A DNA stretch of 64,000 nt from Porphyromonadaceae bacterium UBA7176 (GTDB taxonomy: Bacteria; Bacteroidota; Bacteroidia; Bacteroidales; Muribaculaceae), in NCBI GenBank assembly GCA_002491245.1, contig DKVO01000021.1, positions 36,959-100,958 on the forward strand, written 5' to 3'. The first letter of the stretch is position 1, and each line of letters starts with the position of its first letter. Of this stretch, positions 44,766 to 52,316 are shown piece after piece. The notes under the pieces were generated by a model. That model was not told the DNA's origin. It saw nothing but the letters and a program-made list of their open reading frames with translations, and made no database searches. A program made the position numbers and the translations under genes.

Positions 44766-46305
44766 CGTACAAAAAAGACTTGGCAAGTTGAAGTGTATAT
44801 TTCATCTCCTGGATACGAAGGCGCAGACGGGTATACGACCCGAGCACAACCGTCATCCACCGGCGTTCATCCGGGTCAGGTTCTCTGGCGATGGTGGCTC
44901 GCCAGCTGTTTTCCCGTTCAAGTGCTCGGGCAAGCATTTCTTCTGGACTTGAGCCTGGCGGCATTCCAAGCAACCGGGGTGCAGATGTTCCATGTTCGCC
45001 AAACACTGTGCAACATTCTTCGGCATCTGCCGGATCGAGGTCTATATCGTTGTTATAGATAGCATTCAGCAGTTCATACTCACGGTGCTCCTGCGCAAGC
45101 GATGCAAATGTGTCGGCCACCCTCTGGTCAATCTGCCCTAAAAGAGCCGCATGGGCTGGGTTCGATATGCGGCCGCGCACCCGGCGTATAGCTCCTCGTA
45201 TATGCTGGCAGATACCTTCTGTCTTGATAAGGTCGGAGCGCAGCCCGAAATGATTGTAAAGTGTCTTCACAAACACATCTGCCCCACTCTCCTTCTTGAA
45301 TATCTCACGCATATCAGCAAGTGTAAGCCCTGGAGAGGCTGCAAGCGCGTCACGCACCAGTGAGACACCATAAAGACCTATGGCATCAATAATTGCTCGG
45401 CGACGCTCGGGTGGTATACCAGTCGCTTCGTTTTCAAGGAAAGTGTCTACCTTGACAAGCGACTTACCCAAGCCCTGGGGATCTGCAAGATATGCGCTTC
45501 TAATATCTTCGAGCATCTCTTCGGTAAACGTTACTGCAGCGAGAAACAGTAGCGCCGACACCGGATACATCTCAAAAATAGTCTTCTTGAGCATCGGGTT
45601 GCGTTTCGCAAGGTTTTTCACCGTCTTGCGCGATATCTCGAGGGCTGTCTTCTCGCGCGGTATGGTTTCCTGCCACAACACATCGATTTTGGTAAGCACT
45701 CCCAGTGCATTGAGTGGCGAAAAGGCCGATTCTGCATTGAACTCCTTCACGATATCGAGCACATTGCCGCTCACCGAATGTGTAAAGAGCATGATGACTG
45801 CATCCGGACGAACCGATGCGATAAAATCGAGAGTATTCCGGGAGTCCTTGTTGCGCAAAGCATCAAGACCGGGAGTATCGATGATATTTATGCGGCGCAA
45901 GATTTCGCTGTCATCAAATATCTCTATATAACTGATATTATCGAGATTGCCACCCTCTATGGTTGCCAAGGCATCAAGCTGCGATCTTGGCACTCGCCGC
46001 TCGGGCGAACCATCCTTATGGTGAATCACTACATCTGACCGAGGATCACCATACTTGAGCCAGCACACATTGAATGTGACCTCTTTCTGACCGGTTGGCA
46101 ACAGTTCATCCTTTCCCAATATAGCATTCACAAGGGTCGATTTCGATGAACTTATCTTGCCTATGATAGCGAGCTGCATCGGTTGTACGATTGTGGTCAC
46201 GGCCCTGTCGAGCGCATCAGCGAGAGGCACAAAAACACCATCGCCGGGCACAAGACGGCGTATATCGGCAAGTCGTTCGGCTATATGTCCGGTCTGAAGA
46301 TTCAT
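44758..46305 (-). CDS. Dynamin-like GTPase B with variant P-loop
   Basis: A 515-residue protein with a dynamin-family GTPase domain: P-loop GKISSSKS (49-56), switch I threonine in EVTFNV, DTPGLD (143-148) and TKID (205-208). The P-loop has Ser in place of the usual Gly before Lys. The rest is mainly helical with no membrane helix, so it probably relies on its partner for membrane contact. The ATG overlaps the stop of GTPase A by 4 bases. Bacterial dynamins often come as adjacent pairs that work together, and this fits. Confidence 0.85.
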   Translation of the reverse strand: MNLQTGHIAERLADIRRLVPGDGVFVPLADALDRAVTTIVQPMQLAIIGKISSSKSTLVNAILGKDELLPTGQKEVTFNVCWLKYGDPRSDVVIHHKDGSPERRVPRSQLDALATIEGGNLDNISYIEIFDDSEILRRINIIDTPGLDALRNKDSRNTLDFIASVRPDAVIMLFTHSVSGNVLDIVKEFNAESAFSPLNALGVLTKIDVLWQETIPREKTALEISRKTVKNLAKRNPMLKKTIFEMYPVSALLFLAAVTFTEEMLEDIRSAYLADPQGLGKSLVKVDTFLENEATGIPPERRRAIIDAIGLYGVSLVRDALAASPGLTLADMREIFKKESGADVFVKTLYNHFGLRSDLIKTEGICQHIRGAIRRVRGRISNPAHAALLGQIDQRVADTFASLAQEHREYELLNAIYNNDIDLDPADAEECCTVFGEHGTSAPRLLGMPPGSSPEEMLARALERENSWRATIAREPDPDERRWMTVVLGSYTRLRLRIQEMKYTLQLAKSFLYDE

Positions 46306-48068
46306 AAAGCGGCGAGTGCCTCACGGGCCTTTTCCAACGGTTTCATCTTATTCTGAACATTCACCCTCATGTTCACAGCCTGTGCCATCTGTTGCTTTAT
46401 CTGCTGTATCTGTGCAAGCGACTCCTGGATACTGCTGCGGTACTCCTGCGCACGGTCAGTCACAACCTTAAGCCATTCATGCTGGAAATCTTGGAAACGC
46501 ATGTCGACATAAGTGCGCAGGTTCGACAGCGTGGCCGTGATCTGAGGCTGATATATCTGTCTGAGACCCTGTTCGTTGTGGTTACGCACTGCATCGTGTA
46601 TATTTCGGGCCATGACACCTCCGCCAACTGCGGCAACTGCTATCTGACCTACCACTGGCACGAACTGACCAAGAAGACCGAACGCTATCGTGCAGATACC
46701 CATACCGCTCATGCCGGCAAGCACTCGCTTGTGCCAAGGCAGCTTCTCCTCGATGTTGCAGGATGCTATATCAACCTCAAACTGCTTGGCCGAGAACTTG
46801 AGATTACCGCCGAACTCCGGCATTGCCGCGATTTTGGCAAACATCTCATTGAGGCGCACTGCAATATCCGACGATAGATAAGTGAGCATGTCATTGAGCA
46901 TACGGCCCATCCACACACCGCCATCATCGGCTGAGGCCCTGGGATCATCCATCAGTTTGCGCAGATTAGAATTTTGCATCTCCACTGTAGCATTGTTGAG
47001 ATACGTAAGCAATTCCTCTCGCTTGACACTGATGATTGACGAGATTTTATTGCGGAACTCGCTGTTCGGATCCGTCAGATTTGCAATCTCCTTATCAAGT
47101 TCGTTTTTACGTTTGGTCAGTTCTCCCACCTGATCGATATCCGGGCTGTCTATCTGATTGAGCTGAGCTTGAAGCGGAGCTAACACAAGACTTATAAGCT
47201 CATCTAAATCTGCAGCCACTACATCGAGATGGCTCTGACGGTAATCATCGGCCTTCTCGGCTATGATTTTGCGCATGGCTTCAAAATTACTTTCGCCGAA
47301 ACCCTGATCGGGGTATGCCTCGGCGACAGAGCTCACAGCGACAGCTTCTATCTCAGCCTCGGCCTGACCTGAATAAGTCTTGAGCTTGGCCACTGTATCA
47401 GCCAGTATCTCAGCCGTCTCGTCAGCCGGTTTGAGATCACTCTTGTTGACCACAACCAGCGACTTTCGGGCCGACCTCAGGATATGGTCGCGGTAGAAAG
47501 CCATTTCGGTCGAACTCATAGGCTCATTGACATCGGTCATGAACACCGCCACATCAGCTCGAGGTATCAAAAAGTTAGTCACCGCTGCATGGCGTGGGTC
47601 AAGTCCGCCGACACCCGGTGTATCAATTATCGTCAGACCGTTCTTGAGTGCTTCAAGAGGCATCTCGATTTCGATAAATATCGTATTGTCAATCTCTTCG
47701 GCCGAGCCTACGGCATAATCTTCGAGATCATCAATATCAATTACCTCGCTTCGCATGTCGCCGAAATCACCGAACCAGCGTTTGGCCTTCGCTTTCGGCC
47801 CGTAGCTTATCACCGAAGCAACCGAAGTACAGATATCTGTGTCGGTCGGACATAGACGCCGCCCTATCAACGCATTGATAAAAGTAGACTTTCCGCGTTT
47901 GAACTCACCGCACACAAGTACCACGACAGGATTATTAACCACCGCATCAAGGGCCGATTTGACAGATGCCAACTGACTTTCTTTGCCGGCCGCCTTCATG
48001 GGGAGAGATACTGAAGTGATGATATTGCTGATATGAGCCGCAGTATGAAGAAATTTCTGATTGTCCAT
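46302..48068 (-). CDS. Dynamin-like GTPase A with membrane-inserting hairpin
   Basis: A 588-residue bacterial dynamin-like protein. The GTPase domain has GEFKRGKS (P-loop, 54-61), DTPGVGG (149-155) and NKSD (208-211). Long helices follow (about 290-440). A hydrophobic hairpin near 455-490 (MGICTIAFGLLGQFVPVVGQIAV) resembles the paddle that inserts into lipid, and a second helical stretch with coiled-coil character ends the protein. Bacterial dynamins fuse, bend or seal membranes and some protect against phage or membrane damage. The ATG at 48068 fits the promoter at 48088-48095. This is the first gene of the nine-gene run. Confidence 0.9.
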   Translation of the reverse strand: MDNQKFLHTAAHISNIITSVSLPMKAAGKESQLASVKSALDAVVNNPVVVLVCGEFKRGKSTFINALIGRRLCPTDTDICTSVASVISYGPKAKAKRWFGDFGDMRSEVIDIDDLEDYAVGSAEEIDNTIFIEIEMPLEALKNGLTIIDTPGVGGLDPRHAAVTNFLIPRADVAVFMTDVNEPMSSTEMAFYRDHILRSARKSLVVVNKSDLKPADETAEILADTVAKLKTYSGQAEAEIEAVAVSSVAEAYPDQGFGESNFEAMRKIIAEKADDYRQSHLDVVAADLDELISLVLAPLQAQLNQIDSPDIDQVGELTKRKNELDKEIANLTDPNSEFRNKISSIISVKREELLTYLNNATVEMQNSNLRKLMDDPRASADDGGVWMGRMLNDMLTYLSSDIAVRLNEMFAKIAAMPEFGGNLKFSAKQFEVDIASCNIEEKLPWHKRVLAGMSGMGICTIAFGLLGQFVPVVGQIAVAAVGGGVMARNIHDAVRNHNEQGLRQIYQPQITATLSNLRTYVDMRFQDFQHEWLKVVTDRAQEYRSSIQESLAQIQQIKQQMAQAVNMRVNVQNKMKPLEKAREALAAL

Positions 48069-48087
48069 AATGGTATAGTTTGTTTCG

Positions 48088-48095
48088 CAAAAATA
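48088..48095 (-). promoter_or_regulatory. Promoter -7 element for the nine-gene dynamin/kinase cluster
   Basis: TATTTTTG on the minus strand matches TAnnTTTG and lies 19 bases before the ATG of GTPase A. No TTTG is seen at the standard distance. This is the only clear promoter I see ahead of the cluster. Confidence 0.5.
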
Positions 48096-48198
48096 CATTT
48101 TTTTCACCGACATTTATCCTTCGTTTTTAAATTTTTTTGATTTTTGCCCGAACTATTCTCCCTCCGCCGTCGTTATAAGTTAAAATATACATCGCATT

Positions 48199-49404
48199 AT
48201 GAAACTTCACGGTACTGTTCTTTATGCCCTGGCGCTGGTTTCGGCAGCCCCTGTCACGTCTGCTGCCCTCGATCTCAAAGAGATAGGAGCGGCATTGAAA
48301 GCAACAGAGTGCTATACCGATACCGCGACATACGACCTCCTCCTTGCTTCGCTATCCGATCCCGTCGCCTACACCGTCGCCCTCCAGAGCAAAGCGGCCC
48401 CGGCCGACACCCTCGCGCCTTGCGAATACATCATAACATGGTCATTGCCATCTCCAGGAGGCATCGCCAGAGGCTTCTCGGCTTATTTCGACAAATCGCA
48501 TTTCCGCTTCCGCGACAAAAGACTCCAGGAGTACCATTACGCCGAAAACCCCGATCCATTCGCCCCTCTCGGCTTTACCGCAAGAGGTGTGCAGAGACAG
48601 GTACAGTTCGCCGAAATATTGCCACAGTTCATCGGCGAACAATTCGAACTCATGGCCTCTGATTCGACCTACACCACACACATCACCCCCGACACTATTG
48701 TCAGTGGTTCGAAAGCTGTCGTGGTCGAGGGTGTGCGCCGCATCAACGGCATCGACGCGATGGAGTACACATACATCCTCGACCCCACGACATACCTCCC
48801 TCGCAACATCGAACTTGAAAACAATCCCGGGCAAATCGGAGAACAGAGCATCGCGATAAAATACAGCTCGGCCAAACCGGCCGCCGCTACCGAAATCTCG
48901 TACGACGCTCTTGTTGCAGCCGAACCCGAAGCTTTCGAAAAATTCCGCGAGAGCACATTCTCCCTCACCACACTTCCCGGACGCCCCCTGCCTCGCATCG
49001 CCGCGCCGACAGCCACAGGCGAAAGATATGTCCACGAACGGGAAGAAAGCTTCTCCGCTCCAACCATATTCGTTTTTGTCGAAACCACTGTCGGCAGCAC
49101 GCCACAGGTAATCGGCAGCGTGCGCAAAGGCGTCGACTCCTTGCCGTTCCAGACCGATGTCGTATGGGCATTCCTCGACCACCGGCCCGAAGACGTTACC
49201 GAAATCGTCGACAACATCCGGCCTGGCGAAAGCCTGCTCATCAACGCCGGCGGAGCCGCACGCGACTGCGGAGTCGGCAACACGACTCCGGCATTTATCT
49301 TCGTCAGTCCCGACGGGCATGTCGCCGATATTCAGGTCGGATACAACCAAGAACTCGATTCGGTTGTTATTCAGAAAGCAACCAACTCAAAATACTCTAA
49401 TTAA
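48199..49404 (+). CDS. Secreted protein of unknown function, possibly with a C-terminal thioredoxin-like domain
   Basis: A 401-residue protein with a signal peptide to about residue 22. Residues about 30-225 are beta-rich (VEGVRRINGIDAMEYTYILD, then YLPRNIELENNPG), suggestive of a LolA-like or lipoprotein-sorting fold. The C-terminal 130 residues read as alternating strands and helices, with SAPTIFVFVETTVGS and TPAFIFVSPDGHVADIQVG, like a thioredoxin fold without CxxC. I cannot assign a function. Its stop codon shares a base with the tpx start (TAATG), so the two are coupled and a redox role is possible. Confidence 0.65.
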   Translation: MKLHGTVLYALALVSAAPVTSAALDLKEIGAALKATECYTDTATYDLLLASLSDPVAYTVALQSKAAPADTLAPCEYIITWSLPSPGGIARGFSAYFDKSHFRFRDKRLQEYHYAENPDPFAPLGFTARGVQRQVQFAEILPQFIGEQFELMASDSTYTTHITPDTIVSGSKAVVVEGVRRINGIDAMEYTYILDPTTYLPRNIELENNPGQIGEQSIAIKYSSAKPAAATEISYDALVAAEPEAFEKFRESTFSLTTLPGRPLPRIAAPTATGERYVHEREESFSAPTIFVFVETTVGSTPQVIGSVRKGVDSLPFQTDVVWAFLDHRPEDVTEIVDNIRPGESLLINAGGAARDCGVGNTTPAFIFVSPDGHVADIQVGYNQELDSVVIQKATNSKYSN

Positions 49405-49904
49405 TGCAGACAGTTTATTTTAAAGGCACCCCGTGCCATACCTACGGCAATATTCCGGCTGTAGGCTCTAAAGCTCCCGGCTTCATACTCGCCGGCAAAG
49501 ACCTATCCGAAGTACGGCTCGCCGACTTCGAAGGCAAACGTGTGGTAATAAACGTATTCCCGAGTCTCGACACTCCTGTATGCGCCGCTTCTGTTCGCCG
49601 TTTCAACAAAGAAGCTGCCGCTCTCGACAACACTGTGGTCGTTTGCGTATCGATGGACCTTCCTTTCGCAATGGGACGTTTCTGCTCCGCCGAAGGCATC
49701 GAAAACGTAACGGTAGCATCAGCCTTCCGCTCCCCGATGTTTGCCGAAGAATACGGCCTGCAACTTGTCGACGGACCCCTCGCCGGTCTGCTTACACGTG
49801 CTGTTATAGTCCTCGACTGCGACCATAAAGTGATATTTTCCGACCTCGTCGGAGAGATCACCGACGAACCCGACTACAAAGGCGCTGTTTCAGTATTGAA
49901 GTAA
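49404..49904 (+). CDS. tpx: Thiol peroxidase (Tpx)
   Basis: A 166-residue atypical 2-Cys peroxiredoxin. FPSLDTPVCAASVRRFN holds the peroxidatic cysteine with the Tpx-type SLDTPVC motif, and RFCSAEGIENV the resolving cysteine. It reduces lipid and other peroxides using thioredoxin. The N-terminus starts directly at the fold with no export signal, so it is probably cytoplasmic. Its ATG overlaps the upstream stop by one base. Confidence 0.94.
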   Translation: MQTVYFKGTPCHTYGNIPAVGSKAPGFILAGKDLSEVRLADFEGKRVVINVFPSLDTPVCAASVRRFNKEAAALDNTVVVCVSMDLPFAMGRFCSAEGIENVTVASAFRSPMFAEEYGLQLVDGPLAGLLTRAVIVLDCDHKVIFSDLVGEITDEPDYKGAVSVLK

Positions 49905-49978
49905 CACCTCCCGGAAGCTCTTTTCAGCCCTGTTCTGACCACTTTATGACCACTGGTCTAAATTTTGTTTCAATAAAT

Positions 49979-50010
49979 TTTGGAGATAACGACAAAAATA
50001 TCTAAATTTG
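49979..50010 (+). promoter_or_regulatory. Promoter for rpmH, with a repeated motif just upstream
   Basis: TTTG (49979-49982), 20 bases, then TAAATTTG (50003-50010), a full consensus promoter. Upstream, TGACCACT occurs twice 11 bases apart (49936-49943, 49947-49954), and the second copy extends to the palindrome GACCACTGGTC (49948-49958). Confidence 0.78.
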
Positions 50011-50054
50011 CACTCCGAAACTACGCAAACAATAAGAAAAATCACGATAAGGCA

Positions 50055-50210
50055 ATGAAAAGAACATTCCAACCCTCTAACCGTAAGCGCGTTAACAAGC
50101 ACGGCTTCCGTGAAAGAATGGCAACAGCAAACGGCCGCAAGGTCCTCGCTCGCCGTCGCGCCAAAGGTCGCTATTCGCTTTCTGTTTCCGACCACATCGG
50201 AGGCAAATAA
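50055..50210 (+). CDS. rpmH: 50S ribosomal protein L34
   Basis: A 51-residue, strongly basic protein with the L34 pattern [37 protein letters not shown]. It binds 23S rRNA in the large subunit. The frame extends upstream, but the ATG at 50055 is the family start and lies 44 bases after the promoter. The gene stands alone, without the rnpA or dnaA neighbours seen in many other phyla, and ends in a strong terminator. Confidence 0.96.
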   Translation: MKRTFQPSNRKRVNKHGFRERMATANGRKVLARRRAKGRYSLSVSDHIGGK

Positions 50211-50234
50211 GCTATCCAAGTGACACACAACATT

Positions 50235-50263
50235 GCCGTTCTTAACCGAGAACGGCTTTTTTT
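50235..50263 (+). terminator. Intrinsic terminator of rpmH
   Basis: Stem GCCGTTCT / AGAACGGC (50235-50242, 50249-50256), 6-base loop, then seven T (50257-50263). The start codon of the next gene begins at the base after the T-run. Confidence 0.88.
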
Positions 50264-50746
50264 ATGATACGAAAAGGAACTTTTGACGATGCAGCAGGCA
50301 TCGCTGACATCTTCAATCACTATATCGAGAGCAGCACAGCCATTTTCTCAAACCGCCTGCGCAGTGCCGATGACATAAGGGAGCAACTCACCCCTGTCGT
50401 CGGCCACTACCCGTTCTATATCGCCGAAGAAGACGGAGTCATTACCGGTTACTGTTACGCCCACGCCTTCCATCCCGATCCGGTCTACAGCGCCACATGG
50501 GAAATAACGATATATCTCCATCACAACTACACCGGGCGAGGAACCGGACGCCGTCTGCTCGAAAGTGTGATCAGCGAAGCCCGGATAATGGGAGCACACA
50601 CTCTCGTTTCGTGCATTACTGATGGTAATGAAGCCTGCGAGCGGCTCCATAAAGGTGCCGGCTTCGAACGAGTCGGAGTCATACGCGACGCCGGCTACAA
50701 ATTCGGGCTTTACCTCAACGATGTATTTTACCAGAAAATACTATAA
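50264..50746 (+). CDS. GNAT family N-acetyltransferase (phosphinothricin acetyltransferase-like)
   Basis: A 160-residue acetyltransferase. The N-terminal DDAAGIADIFNHYIESS and the acetyl-CoA loop HHNYTGRGTGRRLLESVI place it with the phosphinothricin/methionine sulfone type of GNAT. ERLHKGAGFERVGVIRDAGYKFG near the end also fits. Such enzymes acetylate amino groups of amino acid analogues. The start codon directly follows the rpmH terminator, so expression needs read-through or a promoter I cannot see. The stop overlaps the convergent glycosylase gene by 6 bases. Confidence 0.9.
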   Translation: MIRKGTFDDAAGIADIFNHYIESSTAIFSNRLRSADDIREQLTPVVGHYPFYIAEEDGVITGYCYAHAFHPDPVYSATWEITIYLHHNYTGRGTGRRLLESVISEARIMGAHTLVSCITDGNEACERLHKGAGFERVGVIRDAGYKFGLYLNDVFYQKIL

Positions 50747-51325
50747 AGCTCCGCAAGAGCGCAACAACGCGGCATAAAATTCCGCTTTCTTCTCCAAAGC
50801 CAGTGGATAAGCCCTGCTGGTCGACGGCATCCGCCATATCGTCAGGCCGCTGTCCCCGGCAACATGACATCCCATTTTCGGCACATCGGTACCAGTCTGC
50901 TCCGCCACGACAGCCGCGGCCTTCTCTCCTGTAGTTGCCACGGTGGAGCACCCAGGCATCTTATCAAGCAAGGAAGCAAGGTTCACTGCCTCTACAATCT
51001 CAAGAAACTTATCTGACGCATTACCTTTGAGCCGGCATATCTTGTACCCGGTATCGGCAAGAGCTATTCCTCGCTCGCAGACGAGTTGTTTCACGGCCGC
51101 GATATCGAAGCGGCGCTGTCCGGAATCATACAAGGCGTTTCGGTCTCCGAAGTAAAGTAGCCCCATGATACGCCAGAAATCATTAGTCGGGTTAGGATAG
51201 AAAAAGTCCATGCTCCAACGATGCTCTCCGGGTGGAAATGTGCCAAGAATTAAGACTTTAGCCCCGTCGGGAATAAACGGCGCCCACGGATGCGTTTCTA
51301 TCGGCAAATCTGTATTGGTAATCAT
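50741..51325 (-). CDS. Uracil-DNA glycosylase superfamily protein
   Basis: A 194-residue protein of the UDG fold. The first motif is LILGTFPPGEHRWSMDFFYPNP with the active-site loop, followed by DFWRIMG, and the second is RMPSTSRAYPL in place of the HPSP-type motif. This resembles the Mug/TDG-like or UDG-like families common in Bacteroidales. Removal of uracil or mismatched bases from DNA is likely but not proven. It is convergent with, and overlaps, the GNAT gene by 6 bases. Confidence 0.8.
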   Translation of the reverse strand: MITNTDLPIETHPWAPFIPDGAKVLILGTFPPGEHRWSMDFFYPNPTNDFWRIMGLLYFGDRNALYDSGQRRFDIAAVKQLVCERGIALADTGYKICRLKGNASDKFLEIVEAVNLASLLDKMPGCSTVATTGEKAAAVVAEQTGTDVPKMGCHVAGDSGLTIWRMPSTSRAYPLALEKKAEFYAALLRSCGAL

Positions 51326-51383
51326 TATCTGTCTTTTAGAGGCTGTTTACTTCTATCAATACGCTCTTGGCGCGATTTTGTTG

Positions 51384-51391
51384 CAAAATTA
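51384..51391 (-). promoter_or_regulatory. Promoter -7 element for the glycosylase gene
   Basis: TAATTTTG on the minus strand, about 58 bases before the ATG at 51325. It matches TAnnTTTG; no good -33 partner is seen. Confidence 0.45.
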
Positions 51392-51403
51392 AGAAAAAGT
51401 CTG

Positions 51404-51411
51404 TAACTTTG
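51404..51411 (+). promoter_or_regulatory. Promoter -7 element for the capsule export genes
   Basis: TAACTTTG on the plus strand, preceded by GTTG 20 bases upstream (51380-51383). The leader to the ATG at 51462 is about 45 bases. Confidence 0.6.
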
Positions 51412-51461
51412 CACAGAATAACAAAAACCAGAAAAATAGCTTTCACGCATATTTTATAAAA

Positions 51462-52310
51462 ATGAGAATGATACACCGGATGGCGCTTATCGCAGCCATC
51501 GCAGCAGCCTTGCTAACCGGTTGCAGCGCGCCTAAAAAAGTGCCCTATCTCGTAGATGCCGAAAATTTGCCCAAAGAGGTATTATCACAGTTACCTGTAC
51601 AGTCCGACCCGATAATAACTGTCGGCGACCTGCTCAACATCGATGTGACTGGTGAAAAAATGGACGCCGTAGCTCCGTTCAACAAAGGACGTTATGTGGA
51701 TGAGAAAGGCAATATCCTCAACATGAACCGCACTTACAACCAATACGGTACCACCGGTCTGGAAGTGTCGACCGAATATTACCTCGTCAACGCCGACGGC
51801 ACCATCGATTTCCCACTCGTTGGCAAGATTGAGGTAGCCGGAAAGACCAAGGAGGAAGTCGCACGCGACATATGCAACGCCATATATCCCAAATATGTCA
51901 AAGAGAAGCCCTCGGTCGATATCCGACTGATGAACTTCCGTGTCACTGTTGCCGGAGCCGTCAGAAGCCCCGGTGTCTACCAAAGTAAAAACGAGCGCAT
52001 GACTTTCCTCGAGGCAATTTCGATGGCCGGCGACCTCGATATCCGTGGCGACCGCGAGAACATACTTCTCTACCGCACAAACCCCGACGGCTCTCGCGAA
52101 GTCCACAAACTCAACCTTCACGACCGCAACCTCCTCCTGTCACCCTACTACACCTTGCAGCAGAACGACTTCATCTACGTGACCCCCAATAGCTCCATGC
52201 GCCAGGGTGCATGGCAGCTTAGCCCTGCAGCTTCGGCTACAATCACAATCGTAAGCGGCATCTCTTCGCTATCTTCGCTTATTGTCGGTATCATAAACCT
52301 CTCCAAATAA
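51462..52310 (+). CDS. Polysaccharide export lipoprotein (Wza-like)
   Basis: A 282-residue lipoprotein (lipobox LLTGC). The polysaccharide export domain starts at DPIITVGDLLNIDVTG and continues to VKEKPSVDIRL, followed by a SLBB-type repeat with VTVAGAVRSPGVYQ. A final hydrophobic stretch (ITIVSGISSLSSLIVGIINL) could be the outer-membrane helix. It would form the outer-membrane channel for capsule or exopolysaccharide, with the Wzc-type kinase gene 6 bases downstream as its inner-membrane partner. Confidence 0.92.
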   Translation: MRMIHRMALIAAIAAALLTGCSAPKKVPYLVDAENLPKEVLSQLPVQSDPIITVGDLLNIDVTGEKMDAVAPFNKGRYVDEKGNILNMNRTYNQYGTTGLEVSTEYYLVNADGTIDFPLVGKIEVAGKTKEEVARDICNAIYPKYVKEKPSVDIRLMNFRVTVAGAVRSPGVYQSKNERMTFLEAISMAGDLDIRGDRENILLYRTNPDGSREVHKLNLHDRNLLLSPYYTLQQNDFIYVTPNSSMRQGAWQLSPAASATITIVSGISSLSSLIVGIINLSK

Positions 52311-52316
52311 TAAAAT

